A stretch of 64,000 bases of DNA, from the NCBI GenBank assembly GCA_029448655.1, contig JACCLO010000007.1:3348001-3412000 (forward strand), given 5' to 3'. Source of the stretch: Wolfiporia cocos. Lineage: Eukaryota; Basidiomycota; Agaricomycetes; Polyporales; Phaeolaceae. Positions within the stretch are counted from its first letter, which is position 1. Each line of letters opens with the position of its first letter. Of this stretch, positions 34,825 to 44,811 are shown in pieces. The position numbers were made by a program, and so were the translations under genes. The notes beneath the pieces are model-generated. The model saw nothing but the letters and a program-made list of their open reading frames with translations. It searched no databases and had not been told where the DNA came from.

Positions 34825-36219
34825 ATGAATTCGATACTTGCTCGCTGCCCTCGTCTGACCGCGCGGCGGTGCTATTCCACTCTCCCGTCGGCCAGCGCGC
34901 GAATACCGAAACGACCGCCCACGATGGGGAAGAACAAGAAGTCCTCCGTGCCGGGCGAGGAGCATCTTCATCTCCCGGTTCATTCTGCCTTGGCAAGCAG
35001 CGAAACGAGACCGCCGATCGTCGACACCCACACGCATCTGGTCTCGACGTTCAGCGCGTACCGCGGTAAGTACAAGCAGGGCAAGTACGAGACGATATAC
35101 GACTTTGTACGGGGGCTCTACCGCGATCGTAACGTGGAGGCTATCGTGGACGTCTGGTGCGAAGCTCCCGTTCAAAGGAGCTGGAGAGAGCTGGCAGACT
35201 CTGCCTTGTCAGAGGAGGACAGGAGGGATAAGTGGGGCGGTGTGCAGTACTGGTTCGTGATGGGCGAGTGTCTGGTTTATGTTTGAATGGTGCGTGCGCT
35301 CATTGACAGCTTCGCTCAGGCGTGCACCCGTGAGTGTTCTACCTTGCAATTCCTGACAATATTGACGGTCGAATTGTTGCTCAGTCATGAGGCGAGCCAG
35401 TACACCGACGAGGTAGAGAAAGACATGTCCGTGCGTCCCGTGTCGCGCTCTCTCGCACTGCTCATGCGATCTCTCCTGCAGCTTGGAGGCGATGGCGCAC
35501 CCACGCTGCGTCGGCTGGGGAGAAATCGGACTCGACTACCACTATGACAACTCTCCGCGTGATATTCAGCAAACAGTCTTCGTTCGCCAGCTGCAGCAGG
35601 CAGTCCGCCTCGGCAAGCCGCTGACCATCCACACGCGGGAGGCAGAAGAGGATACGGAGCGCATACTGAAAGAGCACGTCCCAAAGGAGCACAAGGTTCG
35701 TCGCCGCTCCCTCATCACATTCGTCCGATCGCCCACCCGGCGAGTCTCCAGATACACATACACTGCTACACGGACTCGCCCGAGTGGGCCGCGCGCATGC
35801 TCGACCACTTTCCCAGACCACTTTCCCAGCTTGTTCATCGGAATCACCGGTGCGGTCTCACCGATCTCGCCGCTCATGCCTACACGCCTCACACGCGCGC
35901 CACAGGGGTGATCACCTACTCGACCAACCTGAACACCTCCTCTGTGGTCCGGCAGATGTCCCGGCCCGGATCGCACCCCCCCGCGCCGCTGCGCGTCCTC
36001 CTCGAGACCGACGCGCCCTTCATGGTCCCTGCGAATCTGTACGGCACGCTGACGGACGTAAAGGGCCGGCTGCCGCTGTGCCACACCGGCATGATACCCT
36101 GGACGGCGGAGTTTGTCGCGGCAGTCGCGAACGAGGGCGGGGAGAGCGCGCAGGAGTGGAGCGTGGAGCGGATTATGCTGGAAGCTAGAGATAACGCCCG
36201 CAGGATGTATGGCGTCTGA
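34825..36219 (+). CDS. TatD-family metal-dependent deoxyribonuclease
   Basis: Exons 34825-35263, a 10-nt exon 35320-35329, 35385-35426, 35482-35695, 35752-35849 and 35906-36219. The motifs are IVDTHTHLVS (metal-binding HxH), MGVHPHEA (created only when the 10-nt exon is included), GWGEIGLDYHYD (catalytic Glu), PLTIHTREAEED (His), IHIHCYTDSPEWA and LLETDAPF (Asp). The first intron starts with GC (GCGAGT). A 13-bp tandem duplication (GACCACTTTCCCA twice) in exon 5 shifts the frame; without it the exons encode a 367-residue TatD. The first 33 residues (Arg- and Ser-rich, no acidic) resemble a mitochondrial presequence; the internal ATG at 34924 would give the shorter form. Acts on DNA 3' ends; family members have been linked to repair and apoptosis-like DNA decay. 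Confidence 0.78.
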
Positions 36220-37704
36220 TGCGTCCGAGTGTCGGGGGTTATGTACGTAGAGTGACCATCGCTCTTATGCAGGGCTCTAGATGTTCTGTGGAGCTCGTCT
36301 GCGGTGAAGATTAGAGCCAGATCGACCCGCAATCGAGCGAGTATTGGCGTATATCGTTGACGGCTTATTTTTGCTACCATGCAGATCGCATGTTGCATAG
36401 CCAAGCTGAGTAGGTGTGTAGCCCGCGCTGCACTTATTGTGAGACATCGCTGGCAAGACTGAGCCACCCACGCCCCAGGTGGGGCGAAGGGGAACTAGCT
36501 AGGTGCGGGTATTTTCTGAGCACGAACTTTGCGATGGCTTGCGGTCAACGCGACATGGCTGCCTTAAGCTGCGCACAATGGCCTAGCCCCCAGTATCAGC
36601 GGACACGGACGAGTCGCAGTCGGTTGCAGCTCGCACACCGTAGGAGTAGAAGTGATTGTCATCGGCATGGTTTCTGGCCGATAGTTCTACGGCTCGATCC
36701 CAAGGAAGGTTCAATGTGACCGTAGTCTTGCGCGCACACCGCCGATCATTCTCACCAAGGGAGACATCGCAGCTCATCGGTATTTGGGAATGCAGTGCCT
36801 GCCGCGAGGAAGAACCTTTCCACGCGTATAAGCTCACGTACAGACAACTTTCCACGGCATGATTAACTGAGCCAATTCAGTACGGATGATAGATGAGCTG
36901 TGGGTATCGTCAGGGGCATGCTTCGTCGCTCATGTTATGAATCGATCATGATGCTACCACAGAGCATTTCCACCAGGGCTCGGCAGCCCAGTTCATTAAT
37001 TACGGGTGATTAAATGAGCAGTAGATATCGTCAGTGGTATACTTCGTTACTCATATTACGAAACGATCATGATGCTACCGTGCAGCCCGACTCATTGATG
37101 TCGCTTACAGAGCATTGCCACCGGTTGAGCGGCCCAATTCAGTACGGATGATATATGAGCTGTGGAAGTCATCAGAGGCATACTCCGCTGCTCATATAAC
37201 CCACCCATCAAGATGCTCATTTACGCGGGCATCGCCATGTATATGTGCCGATCTAACGCAGCGAATCCGAGGACGCGCCAGGACATCAGATGGAAGGCGG
37301 CGCAGTGAGCCCAGATTGCCGCAGAAGACGCAGGAACGCGTTCCAGCGGTCAGAGATACTCAGCAGCCCCCCGACATGGAAGGCGTCGTTCGCAGTATTG
37401 TGTTTGGCTGGCCGGCGCAGACGCATCGGCAGGCTTCTTCCTGATCATCACATCCTCGTGCAGATGCTACCTGATCATCATTCAAGGGTGCGAAGGCGGA
37501 AGGGAGGGAAGTATAGGGGCCACGCCTCGGCTTTGAGCGGAGATTGGGCGCAGTGCGGGGTATCTGTCATGCGCAGTTAGTAGGTTCATGAGAGTCTATA
37601 CCGGAACGCGCATCGAGCAGAACATCGCATCTATCACTCGCGCAGGGAGACCCGCAATTCCGGCCACCGCGGGGAGATGCGCCCGCGAAGCAGCGTTCCT
37701 CGTC
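36220..37704. other. Intergenic region between TatD and amidase genes
   Basis: No coding exon is recognised. It contains a diverged tandem repeat (36876-37240, listed separately). The rest is unique. Confidence 0.4.
36876..37240. repeat. Three diverged tandem units of about 115-145 bp
   Basis: Units begin near 36876, 36991 and 37137 and share TTCAGTACGGATGATA (first and third), an ATGAGC-TCGTCA-CTTCGT..CTCAT series, and ATCATGATGCTACC followed by AGAGCATT.CCACC. Function unknown. Confidence 0.55.
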
Positions 37705-38976
37705 TCACTTGCCGTGCGTAAAGATAGACTTGGACAACATCATCTCGATCTGCGTCGCGGTCAGCGCGCGCGCTGCGGTCGCAGGCAGGGACGACTCACG
37801 ACGTGATTGGGCTTGTCGACCTACCTCGATCGGTGAGGCCGGCGTCACCTGATCGGAGGGCAGACTCACCACCTCGTGCATACGCAGGTCGGCGACGCTG
37901 CACAGCATGTACGCGTCCACGCGGCTGAGGCCGTGCTCCGCGCCGAGGAACGCGATCATGGGGCGGACGGCCGCACGCATCGCCTCCCTGATATCTGCGC
38001 AGGCGGCCATGGTCAGTCCCGTAGCAGACGCCGTGGCGGCGCGCGCTCACTGGCGTGCACGCCCGTGGTGCGGTAGTACTCCTCCGGCGCGGCCGCGGGT
38101 GTGCGGAAGTGCGGCGTCTGGACGTGCGGCTGGTCCTTGAGCACCGTGAGCCGCACGGTGACGCGCATCGGCGTCTTGATCGGGGACCCTGCGCAGTGCC
38201 GTGGTCAGCGGTCTCCGCACGCAGCGGGTGACATCGCGGACCGCAAACGAAAAACTCTAAGCACGGGGACGGATCAGCCAACGCGGGGACGGGCGTGCCG
38301 CCGGGACTCACCGCGGTTGCTCTGAGCGGCATGGCCGTGCTGCGGGCGGATCGCGGTCAGTACGGCGCGCGGAGGCGGGGCAAGGACGGACCCCGACGGA
38401 GAAGAGCGCGCCCGGGACCTCGACGGGGAGGTAGAGCGCCGCACCAGCGCACGCGTAGCGCGTGTCGGTGTTCCCGCCCTTGAGGTGCTTTGGGAGGCTC
38501 GGGAACGCGCGGTCCTGCGCGGGCGTGACGCCCATCTCGCTCACGAACGAGCGGAGCGGGATCTTGATGCGCCGCGCGTCGTCGAACCACACGTGTTCCA
38601 CGCCCGCGGCGTCGTCCCACTCGAGCGCCAAGTGTTTGAGCGCGGGCTCGGGGAACTCGTCCGCGAGGAGGCCGAAGTACGGGACGAACGATATCCAGCC
38701 CCGCGGAGGACATCGCCCGGACGGCGCCGGCGACGTGTACAGGGCCGGTGACCGGGCAGAGCCGCCTATAGTCGAGCGCGGCGAGGGCGTCGGCCGTGGA
38801 GGCGGGGGTGATCTGGCCGTTGGAGGCGTCGAGGCAGTCGAAGATGACGGTGTCGCCCGAGGCGACGTAGAGCACGGGCGGGATGCTGCGTGCGGTGTCA
38901 GCTGATGGCGAGGGCGCGGGACAGGGCTTGCCTACGCGAGTTGGGCCTGCGTGCGCTCGACGGTGTGGATGGACAT
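37705..38976 (-). pseudogene. Acetamidase/formamidase (FmdA/AmdA) gene with frame lesions
   Basis: Family members hydrolyse formamide or acetamide to ammonia and the acid. Exons on the minus strand: 38976-38936, 38885-38392, 38339-38312, 38188-38051, 37994-37870, a 21-nt exon 37820-37800 (VDKPNHV) and 37749-37705; about 297 codons. Motifs: IPPVLYVASGDTVIFDCLDA, CPVTGPVHVAG, FGLLADEFPEPALK, DDARRIKIPLRSF, HAAQSN and DAYMLCSVADLRMHEV. In exon 2 near 38715-38740 the frame changes twice within about 30 nt: GAV is out of frame with GDVLR, which is out of frame with GWISFVPYFGLL, and about ten codons normally present between them are missing. The residue before GHAAQ is His where Asp is usual. Either a recent pseudogene or local sequence error; I favour pseudogene. 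Confidence 0.65.
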
Positions 38977-39174
38977 GGCGGTGGCGAGAGCGATTGAGCT
39001 GCAATCCTGAGCTTATCACGCCGGAGTCTAAAATGTAGACGCTGAAACTGCAATTGTGGCGCTATACAAATCTGAAGCACTGTACTACTAGAATTACCAT
39101 ACTTGCAGGTAACTGTGAGGTGTGAATGTTGACAATGAGACCACAGACTAGCAGTCATAGCTGTAGAGGGAGCA

Positions 39175-39556
39175 TGTCACAAGCTGATTTCTTTTGCCTA
39201 GCCAACGACTAGTGACTAGAGCCCAAACCCTTATCTTATCTAAGCGCACGCCTATGCAGTCACGTACCAAGACCCCGAACACCCTATCACATGTTGTCAA
39301 GACCCCCAGGCACTCTGTGCAGTGTACCTACACCCATTATAGGGTTTATCCTAGTTAACGGACCAGCAGCTTACATAATAACTGTACAGTTGCCAAACAA
39401 TGTACAAACAGTAGAATAGCATATATACTGGCCGACAAGCAGGGTAGCACCCCAGACTCGTCTGGCCTTATACGCCTTGAGTAGCCTCAGCCCAGGAATA
39501 TGCTTTCATGCGAGTCATATTCCCCTGAGTAGTTGCTTGAAGTGTTGCTTGTGTCA
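39175..39556 (+). repeat. Solo LTR of the TE2 family (TSD GAGCA)
   Basis: Begins TGTCACAAGC and ends GCTTGTGTCA, with perfect 5-bp duplication GAGCA (39170-39174, 39557-39561). It aligns along its length to the TE2 LTR and retains AGCATATATAC (TATA) and CCCCAGACTCGTCT (predicted start). The sequence right of it (39562 to about 39720) resembles the 481-bp solo LTR seen at 54614-63297, so it probably inserted into such an LTR. Confidence 0.85.
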
Positions 39557-39828
39557 GAGCAGGCAGCATGCAGGGAGATAGTATGAATGAGGGCCTAAGC
39601 CCATAAGTCGAGAATGCTAAACATGAGGTGCAAGCCTCATGTTAATATGGTTATATACATGCCAAGGTAGCTACGTCAACATGTCTACCCTAAAGCAACT
39701 GGTCTATGCATAACTACAGGTGCATCTATGTATGCAAGCTGTATGACTAAGCCAGTAATGGCTTTGTCCATCACGTTACCTACTATTAGGGTGCTATCAC
39801 AAGCGCTAACCTTCCACCAGGGCAATCT

Positions 39829-40329
39829 GTGACAATTCAACTGCCATTATCATTCTTATCTATCATTTCAGATATATCACTACATACCTATCAAATGTTT
39901 CATACCATAGCATAGATAGTATCAGTGACATCTGGGATGGACAGAACCTCTAAAACTTAGTGTAGTATATAAACTCATGTACATAGTGTCGAGGCTCTTC
40001 AGCTCAACCTTGTTGTACAGACAAGAAGTCTTATACTCGTTCTCAAATATAGGAAACTATGCTCAGTACTTGCTGAAGCCTGAAACAACTAAGTGCACAC
40101 TGACTTCTCAGACTTGGGCAAGTTCTATATTCTGAACTTGCTCTCTGAACCAATATATTCTCTAACACGTATTGAATATCAAATGATCCTCTAGAGTCTT
40201 TGACTTAGGGCCCGAAGGCTTAATACAAATAGGGTATTATTTGCCTTGCACTTGTCCACAGGACTATGTGCAAAAGAACAATTTATATTTGTGACTCGAA
40301 TATAACAAATGGGTATACGACCCGAAACA
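39829..40329 (+). repeat. Copia-like LTR copy 2
   Basis: Ordered similarity to the split LTR at 1220-6324, uninterrupted here, ending GGTATACGACCCGAAACA. A partial repeat of the right end follows at about 40350-40400. No target duplication was found, and the left boundary is approximate. Confidence 0.5.
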
Positions 40330-40833
40330 TGTACTTGGTGTTGACGACATTATATTTGTGGACTCAAATATAGAATGAGAATGGGCATATGGCCCATAAC
40401 ACCACAGATATATCAGGGAATAAAGCATATTGTAGCACATTGTACATACACAAGGAGAATGCCTTGCTCACCCACTCAATGTTGTCACAGTTTCTGCCAG
40501 TTTTATACATATTCTCCCAATTTTTTGCAAATTTTCCCTTGGTTTCAAGACTTATATAGGCCTTACACAGGACTTACCACACTATGCTGAAATGCTGTAA
40601 AATATTTAATGATTACCAGTTCCACAGTCACAATCTCCAATCATGGGACTAGTCTATAACATGTCACATGTCAAATGTTAGGTGTGGAAAGATGCTACAT
40701 CAGCTATAATATGTGATCAGTCCAAGACGATGGGCATCTCAGACTGACAAACATAGTCATGTCTCCACAACACAAAAGCTTATTGGATCAGTATGACTGG
40801 TGCCCTTTCAGGCCCAAAAGCTTATGATTGTAG

Positions 40834-41238
40834 TGTCACAGGCTGATTTCATTCAATTAGCCAATGACTAGCCAACACTGACAAGTTCCCTTATCTTATC
40901 TTATCCTAGTGCCAGCTCCTTATATAGTAACCCTAGTCATGTGCCCAACCCTAACCAGACACTCAGTGTAGCCACACATCTAATCTCTTGTTCACAATCC
41001 AATCAACTGTATGATTATACGAGGACCCTACATTGCAGCTATGCTACCATGGACACAGCCATTACCAGCTGCATAGCATAACATGTACAAATACCTGTAG
41101 AGCATATATACTGGCCTGCGAGCTGGGTAGTGCCCCAGACTCATCTTGGCCTTTTATGCCTTAAACAGCCCTGCTAGCAATATGCCTTTGAGCAAGTACT
41201 ATTGCCCAGGCTCTTGTTTGAGATCATTGCTTGTGTCA
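40834..41238 (+). repeat. Solo LTR, diverged TE2 family (TSD TGTAG)
   Basis: Begins TGTCACAGGC, ends GCTTGTGTCA, with perfect duplication TGTAG (40829-40833, 41239-41243). 405 bp. Contains AGCATATATACTGG and CCCCAGACTCATCTTGG, the TATA and start region of the family with one change. Confidence 0.85.
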
Positions 41239-41917
41239 TGTAGTGCTCCCCTACTGGATTATGCACAGACCTCTTAGTCTAGGGCAGGTTAAATGTAGAT
41301 AGTGCAAACATGTATCATGGAATATATCACCAAACTTAACCACTTCTACATGCTCAATATAAATCTATGAGTGGCAACTTCTCAGAATATATTCTACTGT
41401 GCCTTTGTGGGCCATCAGAGCATATACATGATCCTCATCATATGAATCAGCCCCTCAGGGGTGGGCAGAGGTGCTCCTGATGCATCAATATTCACATGAT
41501 GTTGGGCACCTGTCTATACAAACCTGCTGGATAATTAACCTTAAGTGCATACAGGTTGACACTATATGCCACTGAGTACTGTGGACATGTGCTATGCCAG
41601 CCTTTGTAGTGTGAGTGCCAATGTGCCCTGGGATAGAGTGGTTGCCTGTACTACAGGTGGGCATGCTCAGCAGACCCATATGTGGGATGCAGGGACCCAT
41701 CTCCAAGGTATCTATCAAAACACACATATATGTGGTGCTGAACAAGTGTCATGGTGGCCTTTTGCCCTTGCTGTAACCAGATACCAGGAGTGCTATACTT
41801 GACAGATGGCCTTGTTAAAACTTGAATTTGTCATGAGACAAGCTCATGTGTGACTGGAGATGGAGGCAGTTTCTAACTTAGGTAAAAGGGTATAGTCACT
41901 CAAATTTTTGTATGTTA
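41239..41917. other. No gene seen
   Basis: AT-rich sequence between a solo LTR and a MITE. Short open frames have no recognisable domain. Confidence 0.35.
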
Positions 41918-42592
41918 CAGTGTACTACCACTCCTTTACCCACTATTTTGAACTCAGTTTTTCCTCAATTGGCCAACACACCTTCCTCCAAACTAATGAG
42001 TGGGATATATCAACCAATGTATGAAATATATACATTAAAAATAACCAAGGCATTGCTGGTGAACATGTGGAGTATCGAGCAAAACATACCAAAGTAACAG
42101 AATGTCATGGAAACCACTCCTTTACCCGGTGTGACTACCCCTCAATTTGGAAACTCCAAATTTCAACCATGTGCACTACTCCTCACTGTGTTGGGCAAGC
42201 TCTCATTCCATACATGTCACTCATTTGTCATACCTACTTTCTGTCATTTCTGGTGGCCTCAACTTCACTCCGATTCTCTACATCTTTGAGGGAAATATAC
42301 TCAGAAATGGCCTCAGTAAATTTAGAAGCTATTAGATTCATGCTCTATTTCAACTGTAGACTACAACTGTTCAAAACATAGTGCATCTCATCTAAAATAG
42401 GTAATCACAGATATATGTGTGTTCACTGGCAACGAGCCGTTTGTCAGAACTTGACGAAATAATTTAAGCTGCATATTCCTAGAGCATATACAAAGGTGCA
42501 ATAAATAAATGGGAGCATAACTCAAAGTAGGGGAGGAGTTAGAGCCGAATGGGTAAAGGAGTGGTCGTGGGTAAAGGAACGGTAATATACTG
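41918..42592. mobile_element. Tc1/mariner-like MITE, second family
   Basis: Imperfect inverted ends CAGTGTACTACCACTCC and its near complement (GGTAATATACTG at the right end), both continuing into CTTTACCCAC, are flanked by TA (41916-41917, 42593-42594). 675 bp with no transposase. The internal phrase CCACTCCTTTACCC is repeated near 42112. Confidence 0.55.
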
Positions 42593-44044
42593 TACCTTAC
42601 ACGTTTGCCCACCATCCCTGATCGTCAACGGGTCCAAACGCGATGCTGAATCTATTGGTTTATGATTTTCTCAACAGGCTTGATGGTATAAGATGTACAT
42701 CAGCAAAGTGCGAGACCGTAGATCTACTAGTATCTATGTAGATATACCAAGCAGGTCCTGTAACTGTAGCCAGACCGGTATACTCATATATAACCCCCTT
42801 ATAGTAGCAGGTCCTTGCAATAGCAAGCGCCTAGGGGACAGGTTCCTGCAAGGACCTCACCTGAGGCCCTTCGCTACTGCGAGGACCGCACAATAGTGGT
42901 CCCCTTGGCAGCGGCATGGCAGGAGCACCGCTCTAGGGTACTGGTTCCAAAAATGCAGCTCTTAAAATATAGTACATAATACACATGGTGCAGTGCCAAT
43001 AAAAGTTTTATTCATGTTAGTAGAGCTGGCTACTGACAGAAGGGACAACAAAAGATCCAACACAGAGCAGTAGTCTCTGACCTCTGCTCCCACCCACAGC
43101 ACACACGGTGGCAACCTCTTAGTATCAACATGGACGTATGCCATGGGCATGGTGTGGATGCCATGTGCTGCCACTACCGTGAGCATGTCCTATGCGCAGC
43201 GTTCACTATCACCGTACGCAGCATGTCAGCCATGAATTACTACAAGCAGGAAGGGAAGGACGCACATGAGTGCAGTCACGACATGTGCCACGAACAAAAG
43301 GTGGAGGAGGCCCGAAGATGGGTGTACTGTGGGAGGAATCAGACCATAAGGTGGGAGATAAGTAGGTGGTATGCACGACATCGATATCTGTCAAGGAGGT
43401 CATGACTGGTTACGATGATCATGAGGGGCTTATGGCACATTTAAGAATTGATGTTGCTGAGCAGAAAAGCGCATATATGCGCACAAGGAGGGGGAGAGTA
43501 TGAGTCAACGCACCAGATATCCAGGAGTGAGGGCAATGAGTACCCAAGGGAATGGAGCAGCGGGTGCTGTCCAGTGTTTTGTGCCTGTCATGGCAAGCAT
43601 TCCCATAAGGTTATGGCAGTAGGGTTTAGTAAGGTATGCAGAGGGAGAAAAGAAAGACATACTCTGTGTGCAGCGAGCATGCAGGGTCACAGGTAACGAC
43701 CACAATGCATGGTGCCAAGAGGCGAAGGAGAACGAGCTGAGACCAGGGAGAGAGTGGTGGATGCATCAACTTGGATACGTGCAGGTGACAGACTGTGCCT
43801 AGGTAGTCAAGTGACAAGAGAGCAACAGATTGAGGAGAGGTTTGAGCGCATTGACAGTGACAAGAGCTAGCCTTTATGGTACTAGTGACAAGATTCAAGA
43901 GCCGACTGAAAATATGACAGACTACGAAGTATGATATAAGGTGTTGCCCGATCAAGTAAGGGACTTACTAAATTGGATGAGAGCCGCATCACGCCCAGAT
44001 GCCACTCCGGATCTGTGCATGGATGCGTTCCGGTTATTGATATC
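42593..44044 (+). other. Decayed ORF and non-coding repeat flank
   Basis: From about 43500 one plus-strand frame is open except for a few stops and reads EKKDILCVQRACRVTGNDHNAW, then (after stops) KIQEPTENMTDYEV and VLPDQVRDLLNWMRAAS up to the 30-bp repeat array. It resembles a degenerate gag-like or accessory protein, but I do not recognise it. Confidence 0.3.
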
Positions 44045-44073
44045 TCCATCTGTGTTGATCCTGCAATTGATAT

Positions 44074-44772
44074 TGACACAGACTAGACTGTGGGACTCAC
44101 ACTATAACCTTATAGGCGACTTGAAGGAGTTGCTAGAGGTTGGTGAGGAGGCTAGTGGGCGCAAGCAGAGATGTTATGTAACTGTGCGAATGCAGAGAAC
44201 AAATCTAAGGCTTATCCGCAGTGATAGCCCTACTTATATACATGCATTGTTTGGTTACCAGTAAGGGAGCCAAACATGAAGACGGTCTGTGCGCAGACAT
44301 AACTAATACAGCTAAGTCGTAAACTACAATAGACCATGTGCGCCGGTAATGGCCGCACCAGTAAGATCGTTTGTTTGGACCGTAGGTCCATGTTGTGGAA
44401 GTGGCTGTAGCTACGTTAGTAAGCCATGCATGTGATTCTTATATACCGGCATCGGGATATGAGTAATCGTAAAGGCATTGGCATGTGATAACAAGCGGGC
44501 CGCTTATCCAATTGTACTGACATAGCCCGGTATTGGGATATGAGCAAAGCGCGTGACACCGGAGGTTAGTCCGCTGAGTCATTGACGCGTACAAACGTGT
44601 TATGTACGTGTTGTTATGACAAGTGGACGTATACCGCGTTGTGTACGTGTTGTTTGGTTGTGTGTACGTGTAGACGGGCGCTTAGCAGCGTAAATGTCTA
44701 CAAGGTCGTAGAAATACCAGATAAATAGGTAAAAATACGGGAAAAATAGTGGCATGTCCCAAATCTGTGACA
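44074..44772 (-). repeat. TE1 3' LTR
   Basis: 699 bp. Identical to the copy at 53367-54065 except A versus G in GATAA[C][AG]AGCGGG. Preceded on the minus strand by the purine tract GAAGAGGGGG. Confidence 0.95.
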
Positions 44773-44785
44773 TTACCCCCTCTTC
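44773..44785 (-). other. TE1 polypurine tract
   Basis: GAAGAGGGGGTAA directly before the 3' LTR on the minus strand, the plus-strand DNA primer site. The same sequence (GAAGAGGGGGTAC) occurs in TE2. Confidence 0.85.
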
Positions 44786-44811
44786 AGGTTTCATTGTCCC
44801 TAATGGAACGA

